DNA from: Archilochus colubris
Lineage: Eukaryota > Chordata > Aves > Apodiformes > Trochilidae
Assembly: GCA_023079485.1 (NCBI GenBank)
Contig: CM041102.1
Coordinates: forward strand, 1,683,269-1,747,268
Direction: 5' to 3'
Length of the DNA: 64,000 bases
Of the stretch, positions 1 to 13,815 are shown piece by piece. Numbering within the stretch: the stretch's first letter is position 1; every line of letters begins with the position of its first letter. The translations under genes were made by a program, and so were the position numbers. The notes under the pieces are model-generated. The model saw only the letters and a list, made by a program, of their open reading frames with translations. It did no database searches and had not been told where the DNA came from.

Positions 1-2700
1 GGTTTCGAAGTCTCAGGGTGAGTGTGTGACTTTGTCTCCTGTGGGATGACTTGCAGCATCACCAAGGGAATGCCAGTTTAAGCCAAGGTCTATGCCCAAG
101 GCAGCTATCAGAGGCAGTCTGGAGGGAAATTTGTCTCTAGCTATCCTATTGCCTTGCTGAGTACAAGCTCTAGTTAAAATCAACAGTGACTGGAGCTCAC
201 CCTAAACTCTAGAAAACAGTCAGAGAAGAAAGGATCTACCCAGTGAATGGGCCCCAGTGCTCTGCATCATCTGCCTGTCCCCTCGAGTTACCAACAGCAA
301 GCAAACAAGTCCAGTTTTCCAATGGGATACTTTAATTCCACCTAAGAAACATGGGGCTACTGCCTTTAACTTCCAATAAACAAAATAGGAATATTAAAAC
401 TATTTGTTAAAATAAAATGTTATAACTATTCAATTTAAATATTTAAGACCTTTCCCTATATTAATGACTAGAGGTTTATGACACAAGTCAGTATTAAATA
501 TGATTTGTTTACAGCACAATTACATTTTAAAAAGCAAACACTGTCAAACCATTCATGGGGCAAAAAAACCCCCAAAAAACCCCCCACGATTGGCATTGTA
601 CTAGCAATATAATTTTAATTTCCCAGTTACTGCAGTCTTGCTGTTTGCACTTAAGTCTGTCAAAAATTGTTTAATAAGTACCACTGAACAAAGAGCATGG
701 AAACGAGCACCCTAGGAAAGCTAGAAATGCTTTCAGCAAGAATCTGAAGGAAGACTGAACAGTACTGCTCAGAAATAGTGGTTTTCACTCTAATGAAAGG
801 AATTTAAGATACTAAACTTTCCATGCTGCTGAATAATGTCTCCTAAGCAAAATTACAGAGTGGTTTTGGAGGAGAGTGATAAATTGGTTTGTTGCACTGG
901 CAGTCAGACAGGCATCTCCTGGAAGATGTGCTCAGCATCTCTGAGAGGCAGGTTCAGCACTCTGTGACCTGACTCAGCTCTGGTAAGCAGGGGCAGAAGG
1001 CAGAGGGATGGCTGTAGAAAAAAGCCACATCAACCCTAGCACTGCAGGGAGATAGACATCTCCTCTTGCTTCTTTTCAACCTCATTATCAACGTCTTCAT
1101 GAAAAGGAAAGAGGTTTATCTGGTAGCACAGAACCCCATCTTTGTTATTAACAAAGCTACAGAATGTATCATCAGCTACCAGTCAGCTGCACAACATCCA
1201 CTTCTGAGCCAGCTTTCCAAACCCAGGGCTCACTCCTGGTAAAGCATCACTTAGCAGCAGGCTCTTGGACAACTTGTAACTTTAAGCAGTACATCTCCAG
1301 CCCAGCTTTGTCTTTGTCCTCCTTGCACAACCCTGGCATTGCAGCCTTCCATTGAGTAAGAGTAAAAACTTGGAGGAGTGAAGTGACCATGTACAAATGA
1401 TACCCAGAACTGAGGCCATTCCTCCAGGGAGCAAGCTTCACGTGTAGGAACAACGTGGGGAACTTTGCCTGGAGCTCTGCTCCACTGGAAACAGCACCCT
1501 GGCAGCTGGAAGTTTTTCTGGGGCAGCTTTCAGTATCTGCAGCATTCAGAAGTTACCTTCAGGCAAGAGCCACCCTTCAGTTTGGAGTTTTCACCCTGTA
1601 ATTATCTCCTCTCAGCGTCAGGCATTGTTATTTCCTGGTCTCATCTGGGTGTGCATGGGAAGCTCTCCACACCCTTCATGAGTCTGCTGAACTTTGCAGG
1701 GTCTGAGGGCAGCACTGGGAACTGGCATCCTCCCCACAGACCTGGAGAACTGCTCAACCAGTTTGAGGGCCCCTGTGCACAAGGAGGGGGATTCTGCCTG
1801 GAGTCAGCCCCAGCACTCCCAGCTCCTGCTTGCAGCCTTCAGGACATCATTTCCTTCCCAGTTCAGCTCCTCCTGCAGCCTCTTTGTACTGGTGGCACAG
1901 TGAACGTGTGCATGTGTGAGCATTGTGCCTGCTGGGGCACAATACTTGTGTTTTGTCCAACTCACCATTCAAAAAGCAGAAAGGAACTCTTTGGAGGTAC
2001 AAGTAAATCAGGGGTGCTGTGAGGGTTAAATCACAGGGTTCTGGGAGGGGACTGTGACCAATGCTGATGGGGGTGATCTGAGCACCACATACTTGAAGCT
2101 CCTCCTTACTTGGAGACATCTTACAAAATGATAAAGATTTTGGGTGTCTTAAGAAAAGAAAATAAGAAAATGCTTGCAGAATTTCCCTAATCACTCTGAA
2201 GCTGATTCTAACCAATGGTTTCGGGGTTTTTTCAAAAAGCCAGAAGAGTAGAGAAAAAGAAGGGTGGTGGGTGTGGAAAGGGAGAGATCCACCCCTGAAG
2301 ATGTGAAAGATCTCTATTAAATTATTCATGGTGCCAGCAGGGTTCCAGGCAGTTTGGGCTTCCTGCTGTGGCTGTGGATTGGGCTGGAACTCACCAGTAG
2401 CTTGGATGGGATCTGGAGTCTGACAAGGGAGGAGGATGAGTCCTGGGAGGGACTGGCAAACACCTCCACTTGGGCTGCTAGCAAACATGCACAAGGGTTG
2501 GTTTCAGGACCTGCCTCTCATTAGCAGTAGTTCTTTGGTTCCAGGTCCTTTACAGGATGCAGGGTTTTAAGAACACATTTTACCATCCATTTAATGTAAC
2601 AATATTAAGCTAGATTTGGCAAGGCTACTTCAGACATAAAACTTTAAAATGAGCTTTTTCAGAGCATAAAATCACAATTGGTCTTGCTAGTAAAAGGATA
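1..2700. other. Non-coding stretch, no gene recognised
   Basis: No coding region, RNA gene or dated repeat was recognised. The part from about 360 to 560 is strongly AT-rich and holds a forkhead-like TGTTTAC core near 507. A short A/C-rich low-complexity patch lies at about 565-588. Between 1465 and 2494 two long open frames overlap on opposite strands (185 codons on +, 215 on -). Neither shows a family motif, a signal peptide followed by a coherent domain, or compositional structure. They sit in locally GC-richer DNA where stops are rarer, so I take them as chance. Confidence 0.6.
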
Positions 2701-2739
2701 AAATAAATGTCTATTCACCCTAATTGCTGTCAAAGTTGT

Positions 2740-2840
2740 GATTTTTTGTTTTGTTTTCTTTTATATGTAGTAAAGCCAACTTGGTTTTATTGTATAGGGT
2801 GCAAACGCCTACCGTATAATATTATAAATCCTGCAGAGAA
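2740..2840. promoter_or_regulatory. Possible conserved non-coding element
   Basis: A short AT-rich stretch carries two CpGs inside the ordered segment 2783-2831 (GGTTTTATTG, then GCAAACGCCTACCG, then ATAATATTATAAATCC). CpGs kept inside otherwise AT-rich, non-repetitive bird DNA are typical of conserved enhancers. TTTATTG resembles a posterior Hox or caudal-type site. No alignment is possible here, so this is a candidate based only on texture. Confidence 0.22.
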
Positions 2841-4305
2841 TTAAGCATCTGCACATTTTTCCTGGCTGTTTCTTGCTTTAACTCAAAACGTCTGTTAGCA
2901 CTGGCACAAAAGAAAATTCTGTGGGCGAGCCTGATCCCACCTCTTTTCCAATTCCACTCTTTCCGAAACCTTTGCTCGTGTATTGGCAGCAGGGACCCAA
3001 GACTCTGAGTGCAGCTGATGACATACTTAGGAGCATGTGAGAGTGTCAGGAAAGGATTCTGATACAGAACATTCATGGGTTTTATCCACCTCGTTATCCC
3101 AAAAGGAGAAAAAGAAAAGTTGGAAGGAGTCAGCCTCCCGAAAGCTCAGGATGGAAAATAATAATTATTGGAATTACTCCTTCTGCTGAGCCAATATAAG
3201 GATTGTTGGATCCACAGTCCACAAGCTGGGATCTCTGACCCTTGCTAAACTCTGCTCTGGTTAAGAAGTCCTCAGATCTCCCTATGGTTACAGAACAGCT
3301 CTGCCTCCCTGCAACCTCCTTTCCAGCTTCACTTTGTCCCTAAAAGCACCTACAAGGAGCTCAGAGAGCTTTTGTAATTTATTTGCCCAAGTTAATTGCA
3401 CTTGCTGATGTCTCATTAAGGAGTGTGGACAGGATTGCTCCCATTTCACCTGTTCTGTAGTTGTAAACAAATAAATCTGTTAAAGGAAACAACTTCCCTG
3501 GCAGGCTTCAGGTAGGCTAAAAGCAGAGCCTGAGGAGGTGTTGGAGAACCTGGCACAGGCACCCAGCAGATGCCTCCAGCAAAGCACTGGGGCACAAAAA
3601 GAACAAAAGCCTCTCAGCTGGGACTGGATTTATTTCCCTGGAAGGCTTCTCTAGCCTTACCAGAGATGGCCAAGCTACCCAAGAGCTATTCAAGAACAGC
3701 CACCCCAGAGGTGGTAACACTAAAATGGAATATTAGAAACGTGCAGATTTTTTTGGCAAACAAATGAAGACTTTGGCTCTTTGGCCTTGCCTGGGTCAGG
3801 GCTGAGGGGGCTGGGGAAGCAAGGACAGACCCCATGCTCTGACCATTCCTTTGCCTCCCACCACCACTTCTCTTGCCTTTTAAGTCTCTCTTGTCAGATG
3901 AAAACATTCTTCCTTACTTTACCTTTATGGCAAAGAGCTAGAAATGTATTTGCTTATTTAGAAATTGAACTAATTTTCTCCTAAGGAACAGCAAGAACTT
4001 CAGGTTTCTCATGGATTTGCAGCCATTGTGAGCACTTGGGCACAGCAGCACAAGACATAAGGTAAAAAGTTATATTTTCCCATTGTTCCTGGTGATTCCA
4101 AGGAGCCCCAGTCATGCCAGGCATCCCCTGTTGGTAGGACTGCACAAATGTGAGCCAAAAAGTAAACTCTTGCTTCCAAACCAATTTCCTCATTGCCCTT
4201 ATTTGCTTTATTATCACTTCAATCTGCAAAGGAAGGCTCACTAAAGCTGAGGTTGAAAAAACCCAAAGCATTCTCCACCTTATGTTTTTAAATTTGTTTC
4301 TTCCA
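2841..4305. other. Non-coding stretch, no gene recognised
   Basis: Nothing recognisable apart from ordinary mixed-composition DNA. The open frames of 60-96 codons on both strands overlap each other and have no familiar motifs. Confidence 0.6.
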
Positions 4306-4361
4306 ATTTTGTAAAAATCATTATTTCCTCATTATTTCATTTTGTAAAAATCATTATTTCC
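4306..4361. repeat. Local tandem duplication, 33-bp period
   Basis: A 23-bp string beginning ATTTTGTAAAAATC and ending TTATTTCC occurs at 4306-4328 and again, identically, at 4339-4361, with a 10-bp T-rich joint. This is a direct duplication that has not yet diverged, probably by slippage or template switching. It has no coding content. Confidence 0.85.
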
Positions 4362-7300
4362 CCTCAAAGTTTCTCAAAACTTTTACTTTGCTTTTTTAAT
4401 CTTGATCACTTCAAAAACAGAAAAAAAATAATTACGGGCTTTTAAAATTAATTGAGGAGATTTCCACTGCATTTCTTTCTGTTGTTCCTCCTCCTCCTGG
4501 GGGGCTTCTGAGAGTAGGGATTTTTCCATCACAAACTGTAAGTACTTGGAGGAGAACCTCCAGCCTCCCAGCCAGCCCTAGCACAGCTGAGGGCTCTGAA
4601 GCATATGCAGTGTATGGATTCTTCCACTAGATGTCCTCAATTAAAGTATTATTTACATTGATTAGGGTTGAAGGACGTTCCTGCAACCCAGTTTTTTCCC
4701 CTCTGATGAGAGGAATGCTGTGGATATGACAATGGTTTGGGACACTCAATGCCTGCCTTGCTTCTGGCATCCCAAAGAGAAGCCAGTGGCCCCCTTGCTG
4801 ACTCCTCTGACCAGGCAGTGGTCAGACCTGCCTGATTTTGTTTAAGCAGCTCTTTCAGGTCTGGAAGAGTTAAAAAAAAAAAAAATAATTGTACATATAC
4901 TTTACAAACATGGATGTGCTGGATCCTACCCCCAGCTGTGTACTGTGTAATTATAGCTGCTGGTTCTGGTTTGCTTTCTTTTGTTCTAGTGTGGAGGTCT
5001 GTTCTCAGCCTGCCACAACCAGAAAAAGCATCTCACTTGTTGCTTCTTGCAAAGCTTTTTGCTGTCCTTCAGGAGAGGGAAGGCTTTAATCAGACACTGT
5101 AAATGCCTGGAGACAAACTGCAACACAAGCAAAGCAAAAAAACCCAACATTAACCCCCCAAATATTCCCAAACTGCTCCAGGTGCAGAACATAACACATG
5201 GTGAGAACCATGTTAAACTGTGTTCCTTTTTGAGATGAAATTAAAGGAATTGGATTAATGATTATATAGGTAGACACACATGAAAACAGATTGGCTGCAG
5301 ATAGGGAGACAGGTGAGTACAAACAGGAGAGGAGATAAGGGGAGAGGTGGGTTAATTAAATTGCTTTTTAAAACACAAAAATTCCAAAGAAGAAATGATA
5401 ACACTGTGACTGGTTTTTATTTTAACTCCACACGACCAAAAAGCCACCGTGCACATTGTCACTGCCAGTTGTATGACTTTTAAAGGGAAGATGCTCAAAA
5501 AGAAGGGCAGAGAGTACCAAGACTGGACATGTACAGACCAGAAACCAGAGCCAGAGTTCCCCTCTCCTAGCACCAGCTCTCCAAAATTTCAGCATCCAAT
5601 TTACAATCCCTATCCAACTCCCTCTCAAGTCAATGGGGAAAAAGAAGAATTTGCAAAGTCTCCCTAAAACTGAGACCTAGGGAAGCCAAGAGGATTCAAC
5701 CCTCATGCTGGCTCTCTGCCTCTCCTCCCTTTGACTCTAGAAAGAGCCCAGCCCAGGTCAGACACCTACAAGGTTACATTCAGCAGCAAGTCCTGCCACT
5801 CCTCTAGAAAAGTGTAAATCAGAAAGAATGCTCAAGAATCAGTCCTCCCTTTTTACATTTCCCTTCTTTAGAGAAAATCACTGAACTACTCATATTCAGA
5901 CTCTTGTTTTTCTGCTTGGTAGCAGGATACTGCTTGGGGAAGACTTAAAGATGATTGGGATTTTTTTTTTTTTTTTTTTTGTCCTTGAAGAAAGTAAATC
6001 AACAGATGAATGTAGAAGCTCTCACTGGAAAAGCATGTCCAGACTGGTCTGTAGAGAAAAAAATATGGTGATAACAAGGCAAATCCTGCAATTTCAGGTT
6101 TATATTACGTTCATGAGGCAATGGGGAAAAAATACTGCTCAGCTTTTAAAACTGTCCTCTCTGCAGCCAGCAATCTCCAACTCTCCATTATTTGTGCAGT
6201 AAAAGTCAGTAAAAGATGGAAACACACAAAATATGGGATGAGAGTGCAGTGGCTGGAGGATGATTGCTGTGGTGTTGCTTGTGTATAACATGATATAGTA
6301 ACCTGCAGAAGTGCTGGTGTATTTAGACAGTTTATTGTAGCTTGCCAGGATCTTCCTAAGTGGAAGAAAAAAATGGACAATGTGTTTTACGTATTTCCCT
6401 GGGCTCAATTTTCCTTAGCTTTGAATGCAAGAAATCCTGGGTATCCTCTTCCATCTATCAACACAGATCTTTAGCCAAATAATATTCAGGAATAAACATT
6501 CAGAAGCCCATCAAGAATGAATTAGGTTACAGTCCAGCCAAACCCTCTGTCTCTGTGTATCTGCCTTTCCTTGTCTCAGAATTTGATTGATCAACAGTGT
6601 CAAGGAGCAGTCAGTCAGCACTGGGGATTCCCAATCCTGATAAATCACTGCCTGCAGACAGGGACCTTTAAACACCATCCTCTGGTTGTGGGGAGAGAGT
6701 TGCCTGAGACATGGAAGGAGCAAAACAAGAGGGAGACAGGGATGGGGGGAGAGAACAGGGGAGCTAAGGTTTCTTTAGTAGAGCAAAGTTTTCTAAAACT
6801 CTCATAATTCTATTAGAGAGTCCTTGGGAAGAGCACATGGTTTTATCTGTGGTGCTAGAAAAACTTCAATACTTGGAAATCTTGTTTCCTTTCTTAGATT
6901 CATCACTGGCTTATTCTGGTAGTCTTTCAAAAATGAGGATTATGATATATCTTTCCCCTGGGAAACTGTAAGGCTCATTTACAGCAATTCTGTGCTTTGA
7001 GATTATCATATGGAAGATAGCTTAAAAGGCAGGACATTTCTGTGGGGTACCTAATATGTTTGCAAAGAATCAGTTTAAGTGCAAAATTTCAAAATAGAAC
7101 CAGAAAAATCAACCCAACAAACTAACCTGACACTGCAAACCATAGTAAAGATTACAATTTTGTTTCCAACTAGACAAGAAACCTTTGGTTGACTTAACCT
7201 CCAAAAGATAATAACGTGCAATTAACATGTAACAAATGACAGGTCTTATTATTGCTGGAACCAAAAGCACCTCTAGGACAATTTTCCATTCTTGGCTCAG

Positions 7301-9300
7301 TCTGACCTAAGTGAATAGGTTTGGGGATTTTCTTTTTTTTTTTGGTTATTTTTTTATTCCCAGAATCAGGTTTTAAGAGCCCAGGGTGCAAGAAGGCACT
7401 ATGGGATACAGCAAGGGATTATTTTAACGAGACCTCTTCCTGAAAGGCAGTTATTATGAAACTTAGAGATGTGTCTCTGATAAACAACACCCACCTTCCC
7501 CAGCCTGCAGCCTGTTTGAAGTGGCATGTGGCCAGAAATGAGCTTTGTCAACAGGTTTAATTTGGGTTCTTTTTAATTCAGGGCTTGGTTTGCTTCAGAG
7601 AGAGGCTGCAGTTCCCCAACTAGGAATCCAACAGATTTTCTGGATTTTTTTCAGTGCAGATAAAATGTCCACAAGGTTGGAAGCACCACAGAACAGAGCA
7701 CAGATGTGAAAAGAAACCCAAAGGTGGGCTGACATCCAAGAGCATCTTTCAATGTCACACCAAAGTGTGTTGTTAGTCCTTATTTACAAATCCTCTGAAA
7801 GCTTCAATCCAGATGCTGGTGCTTTCAGGGGGGATCCCAGCAATCCATGCCTAATACAGGACCCTTCCTAGCATTTTATGTGACAAAGTGTTAATGGGTG
7901 TCATCAAGGTGTGTCTGATCCAAGGACCAGTCCCACAGCCATGCCACACACCCCATCAGGCTCAGAGCCTGAGCAATGAAGCTCAAACAGCCACAATCAG
8001 AAGCCACTCAGAGAACACACAGGTCAGAGAAGAGTCAACAAGAAACTCTTCAGCCCTCCCTGAATCAAAGGAATAAACCAAGTACTACGTAGCGGCTTCC
8101 CTTCACAATTTCAGTAGTTCCTTTCCAAGCCTTTAAAATCAACGTACAAAGAGCAAACAAGCCTCACATCCCTGTGAGAGTTGTACTGTCATGTATCCAT
8201 TTCACAGATGAGCCAACGAAAACACAAAAAGGGGAAAGAGAAATATTCCAAAGCACCCATCAGTTTTCAGTGCTGCACTTCTCCTATTTTTTCCTAATGT
8301 CCACTGGAACAGAAGACTCAGTGGGTTCCCACGATGGTGCTCAGAATATTGAGCCCCCCCAGTGAGTGATAATGCAAAAGCTTGGCCTCTGGGTTTTGTT
8401 TCAGCCTTAGGAGGGTTATAAAACTGACCAGTGAGCTCACATTTCTTGCTCTGAATTTTGTGACCCAGCTCCAGTCCTTGAAACTCTTCAGATGAGACAG
8501 AAGAGCTCGGTGTCCATCCTGCCTGCCTACTCTCTTGATTATATTTTCTTTTTCCTTTTTCTTTAGATATTGGCTGGGACATTAAAATATTTTCAATAAC
8601 TAAAGCAAGCTGCTGTTAGGCTGCATGTGCTGCAAAGTGCTAAATTTCATCCACAACTACTGTAATAATTCTTGCAGCAACCATTATGATCCTTCCAGAT
8701 GTTGGTACATGCATTATGCTTTCCAAGTACAACTTAAATCCCACATGTATCCCAAAACCACATGGAAGGGAAATGTTAGATCTGGGGGTGGACAATGTCT
8801 GCATAATTTCCTTAGCTCACTGCAGTTGCTGTTCTTTCTGATTCCCTCCTCTCTCCTGCACAATTAGCTTAATGAGTGCAAATAGGCATGAAGGATTTGC
8901 TGCAATATAGGTGGCATCTGGTGACAAGCAAGGGTTTGAGACAGCCACCATGGGTTGTGTTTTGGGTTTTGTGACACTGCAGATTGCCATCCTGCAAATC
9001 AAATACTGACCCAACGTTAGAACTACTGGGATGCAATTAAAATAATTCCTGAGGTTTCCAACATAACGCTGTAATTGTTTTTCTTTTTCCCTCTGCTTCT
9101 TCAGCAGAAGCAAAACCCAAGGTGAGGATTCTAAACAAACAAACAAACCAGCAACACCCTTTGCACAGGTTTCTTTTTGCTCCTCTTTGGCTTTATTTGA
9201 ATAGTGGATTTTCCCTTGCTGCTCCTTTGAGTTTTGACCACAAAAAATATATATATGGTACTGAAAAATGGAAGTCTGCAAAGTGAAAGCAACGTTGCTG
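4362..9300. other. Non-coding stretch with A/T runs
   Basis: No gene was recognised. Simple-sequence items are A14 at 4872-4885, T20 at 5961-5980, a T-rich run at about 7330-7355, a short CAAA repeat at about 9133-9148 and a short AT repeat at about 9246-9256. Around 8185-8215 the string ATTTCACAGATGAG resembles the middle of a reversed MIR element, but the match is too short to call. The 164-codon minus frame at 8817-9311 has no family motif. Confidence 0.6.
5961..5980. repeat. Poly(T) run, T20
   Basis: An uninterrupted run of 20 T. On the minus strand this would be poly(A), but the sequence on its right (5981 onward, which would be upstream of such a tail) shows no retrogene or recognisable retroposon body. 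It is treated as a mononucleotide microsatellite. Confidence 0.9.
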
Positions 9301-12300
9301 AATCCACTCAAGGATAAACAAACCCAGCTCCTCTGGCATTTCTACATTAAAAATAAATTGTGCTGTTAGTTATGGGTCTAGATTAGGTGGAGGGCAAAGG
9401 AAGCATTATTTATGTATCCCTTCTTGCTTCCTAGCTTCTGGTGTCCTCACACCAGGGGAAACCAGAGGGACTCTTCTGGAGACCAGCCCTCATTTGGGGT
9501 TGCATTTAAAGGTGAGAACATGACATGAGATAAAATATTACATGTCACAGGAAGGCTCTTGTGGTGACACTGTCTTTGGTGCATGCCACCTGGCAGTGTC
9601 CTGACCCTTTAGGAGAAGTCCTCCAGGCCTTGCATGAGTTGTCTTTATTATACCACATACATCATGAAACATGCCTTCCAAAGAAGGACCAGCATTGGGC
9701 TCTCCTTCTCATGCAGGACTCAGCTCTGGTCCTCTGCCTGACACCAAACTGCACTTTTACTTGGCCACCTACTGAGGGACAAATCCCTTTCTGAGCTGCT
9801 CACAGCATCAGCATCAGTTGTTGAGGTTAAGTACTCTCTTGCCTGAAAAATATTTTTTTTTTACATCTATTGTCTGTCACAGAGCAAAAAGCAGCAGGTC
9901 TGAACAGGAGAGTGAGGGAAAAAGAGCTCCATTTGCTACCTTGGGGCATTCTGTGCTGATCAGACAGGTAGATAGGGGCTCTCCTCCTCACTCAATCAGA
10001 CTGGAAGTGGAAGTGAAGCCCACGTGTTCAGTGCTGCTCTTTGCAGATGAGTTATCACTAGAGATGCTCATTTTCCCTCTTGTTAGCATGAGGGTGAAAA
10101 CAAAATAAAGAGGAACAAATGGAGCAGGAGGTAGGGAGGGAAGAGTAGGTCCTGAAGTGAGAAGAATGGTGAAAAATCTCCAGCCACTGGTACAGTAAGT
10201 GCTGCTGCCCAGAAGTGTGCTCATAATCACATGCAGATTCTGAACAGTAGAGATAGAAAAGACACCAAAAGAAAAAAGGAAATTATAATATCTGTTTTAT
10301 AGCAGAATGGTTAACTGGGTGAAATTAGGGTTTGAAAATCCTGCAGCCTTGGTGCACTTGTGACACAGCCTTTCCTCTGATGGCTTTGGGCTCAAAAGGT
10401 GTCAGATCTGACAAATCTTACTGGGCTTAACTAAGATGCTGGAAAAAACAGGAGAAAGCCTTGGGACAAAGACTGTAGGAGTACACCAAGTCCACAGTGC
10501 TGCTGGCATGCTCTGTGCCCACCCTTCCTCTATTTCTCAACCTCTAAACCAAATGGATTTCTTAGTCCAAAGTCCCTCTCACTGGCCTGGGGAATGCAGA
10601 GACCCCAGTGTTGTCCCAGCTCCCTCCCCCCTCTGGAAAATTCACTTCTGAGCATTGCAGCATTGGGCTCATGGAACATTAGCATCTGTGTACCAAAAGC
10701 TGTCCTGGCCAGAAGATGTCTGAACCCAAGTGTCTGCAGTGATGCAGCTGCAGTGTCACTGGTACAGGAAATCTGGGCAGCTGTGGGAGGGCTGGGGAAA
10801 ATTGGAACCCATGCCAGTGGTATTTTATGGGCAGATCAGGACTTCAGAGTGGTGTGGTGAGGCCTTGTGCTTATAAAACACTTAGGTTATAAAAAGTGCT
10901 AATTGGCATTTTCTGCCCTTGGCAAGAACATTCTTTGGCTCCTAAGTGAAAGAGCAGGGGGATGATTTTTCATCTTGGACTTTAGCTGGTGGTAGTTGGC
11001 TGGGAATAGAGGTAGCAACAGCTTGTTCTTGCCAAATGGGAGAAAAAGGGTTAAAGCTCCCCCTCACCTCAGTGTTGCATTAAGACCAAGACTTTCCAGC
11101 ACCCCAGTAGAAGCTGTACTGGAAATTTCAGGCAATGGCACTGGATAATTCTGCTGCAATATTGGCTTAGAGCTTATTTTTAAATCTCCTTACAGGGCAG
11201 GGGCACTAGCAGTCATTACTTGGCAGATAGGGCCTCATAAGCAGCTTCCAAAGCAGTAGCCTAAGGTGATCAGTAAAGATATTCACACTTGGGAGATAAA
11301 AGCTTCCTCTGAAGCAAGGGAAGAGAAGCATTTTGCTCAAGGCTGCTCCAGAAGGCCTCTCAGCCAAGGTGGAAATAGAGCAAACCATGCCCAGTGCAGA
11401 GTAAAAAGATTTTTAGAGGGAGTGAGAGGTGATTATCAGGAAGGAGTCAGAAATGACAAGTATTTGAGCAGGACTGAGCTGCTCCAGGAAAAACAGATAA
11501 GAAAACAGTAGAAGGAAGATCTGCTAATGAGTGTGAGGGCAGTGCCCACTGGCTGGCTCAGCTGTGACAGAGCCATTCCTGCCAGAAGAGGATGCTCTTC
11601 TCCTCTGACTGAGCAGCCTCATTTTTATCAGATATGTGGTGCTAGAAAATTATTAAGCATTTAAGAAACTAAAATATTAACTGTTCCATATTTGATGTGA
11701 AGTATTACTAGGAGCAACTGAAGAACAAGAACTGTATTTCCTTCATGGACTCTCTCTATAGACATACTATGTATATAAATTACAGATAGTATTTATACAG
11801 GTGTTTCTGATCATCTGACCTTCTTGCTGCTGAAGGACAAATGTGAAGATTCTTCAGGAAACACAGCTGTTCAAAAGAGGAGTTATTTTACAGGTGGCAC
11901 ATGACACAGATGAACATATAAATAAGATGCTCAACAAACAGAAACCTGCCTGTCAGTTCTGTATCTGAAGCCTAGAAAAACCCACGGTCATGGATTAGGC
12001 ACTGCTTGTTATATTGTTCCTCATCAATTTGACATTTTAGAAAAAAAATCAGAATAACTGTAGCACCTCCTGAAGAAGAACTGTGTTTGCTCTTCATGAA
12101 TGAACCTCACTCAACAAACCTTTGTCTCCAAGCCAGTTTTTATCCTCCATCAGCTGACTTCTCACTTCCTGATTCAACAAAGCACTAAAGCTTGAACAAT
12201 TACTTATGGCGTAACTCGTGCTTTAAGCTGTTCCTTGCTGAACCTCCTTCCCAGAATTTATGTAGGGAAAGATGTAGCCCAGTGATGTCAGGAAAATTCT

Positions 12301-13580
12301 CAGCAACACAGTTGAATGAGATGAAGGCCTGGGAGCCACTTCTGTACCTCCTGACAGGCAGTATTTTCCTTGCATTGCAAAGAAACTTGGGGCAGACAAG
12401 GGGGGAGGAAGACACAAGCCATGCCAAGCCATGGAGAAGCAGAACCTAGAATATGTTACATGGTTTTTACAGGACTGGGGGCAGCAACAGCAAGGGTCAG
12501 ACTCATTTCTCTTGGCTCATTTCTAGTTCTCCTTGACATGGATGATAATGAGTGAGGACAGTGATTTCTTCCTTCAGGCTTTGGATGGAGTGGTACCTAC
12601 CACAGAACAGCACTCCAGTTTTGCCTAATAAATGCCATCACTGTTCTTTTAGGGATTCGAAGCTCAGCCCTAAGGTGGGGATTTCCCCACTTTTTTTACT
12701 TTTCCTTCTTTAGCCAATGGTCACCAGGAATGTTGTGAAGAAAGGGCAGCAAGTATTGAAAGGAAATAAAGACAAAAATAAAGATTTTTTTTGTCTGGCA
12801 TCACCAAAACCAACATCCTTTCTCTTTCCTCTTCTCATCCATAAGCCTCTTCTTTTCCACTGAGTTTTTCTTGCTTCTCCCATGATTCACCAAGCTACTT
12901 GCTCAGAGCAGACACGGGTGTGTAGGTGGCATGTGCAGCACCAAGCACCCGGCGATGAAATTCCCCCCTCGGGGCTCTCGGGTTCCTCTGCCAAAGGAAG
13001 GGAAGCGGCAGAACAAAAGGATTGGATATTTTTCCCCAAGATGTCTGCCTCATGTCTCACGCATGAGGAAAAATATTCTACAAGAGACACAGTCAAATCC
13101 ATCTCCTGGTGCGATTGTCAATTTTCTGGATGACTGGAAGTCTGTAACCTGTACCTGAACCTTTCTGGTTGCTCAGTCTGTGGGAATTATTTTGGCGGAA
13201 GGCAAGACAAAACAAGTCCCTGCTGACTGCAGCAGAAAAGCTGACAGCCAAACGTAATTCAGGAAAACCCACAAGCTTACTCAGGCACCGTAGCCTGCGG
13301 ATATTAGGGTCGGATCCTGTGAAGTGCTGAGGACTTCCTACTGCTTCTCTCCACCCAGGTAGCAAAGTTGTGGAGAAGAACAGAAACCCCCCCCTGAGCC
13401 CCAGCTCAATCCTCTGCTCGCTGCCTCCTTCTTGCTGGTTAATCCTCTAACACCTTTGCACGTTCTAATTTTTAATTAAGAAAGGTCTCGGTATTACAAG
13501 GTCACAAAAGAAAGACATTGAGAGGGAAGGGCTTTGGAGGAGCACACAGAGAACAAGGAGGAAGGTAAACACCAGAGTTC
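9301..13580. other. Non-coding stretch, no gene recognised
   Basis: Mixed-composition DNA with short frames only. Within 12930-13330 there is a mild rise in CpG, without promoter elements I can name. No RNA gene or repeat family was recognised. Confidence 0.58.
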
Positions 13581-13589
13581 CTCTTCAGT

Positions 13590-13815
13590 CATTTGTTATT
13601 TGCATATCACAAACTCAAAAATCCTGCTGTGAACGACCAAGTGATGTTTTGGACTTGATATTTTTCCTTTTTGTTTGGTTATAACTTGTGCTTGATAATT
13701 AATTGCAGAAAACCATAAGACTGTTCCTCCTGGAAACTATGCACTTACACTCATTAAAAACGTCCTATATTAATTACTTATAAATTCATTTTGATGATGT
13801 GTTTCATTCCGGCCC
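13590..13815. promoter_or_regulatory. Homeodomain/POU-site-rich enhancer-like stretch
   Basis: This AT-rich, non-repetitive stretch carries an octamer-like ATTTGCATAT at 13598-13607 and TAATTA cores at 13696-13701 and 13771-13776. It also keeps isolated CpGs (about 13634, 13761 and 13810). Clusters of POU and homeodomain cores with retained CpG are common in conserved developmental enhancers. The sites are short and could occur by chance in AT-rich DNA, so confidence is low without a cross-species alignment. Confidence 0.28.

Noticed and set aside
1847..2494. 215-codon minus-strand open frame as a gene
   Set aside because: No domain, no promoter or splice context, antisense to another long frame, and composition fits translated non-coding DNA.
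8817..9311. 164-codon minus-strand open frame as a gene
   Set aside because: Low-quality residue mix with no domain; it ends in AT-rich intergenic sequence without supporting signals.
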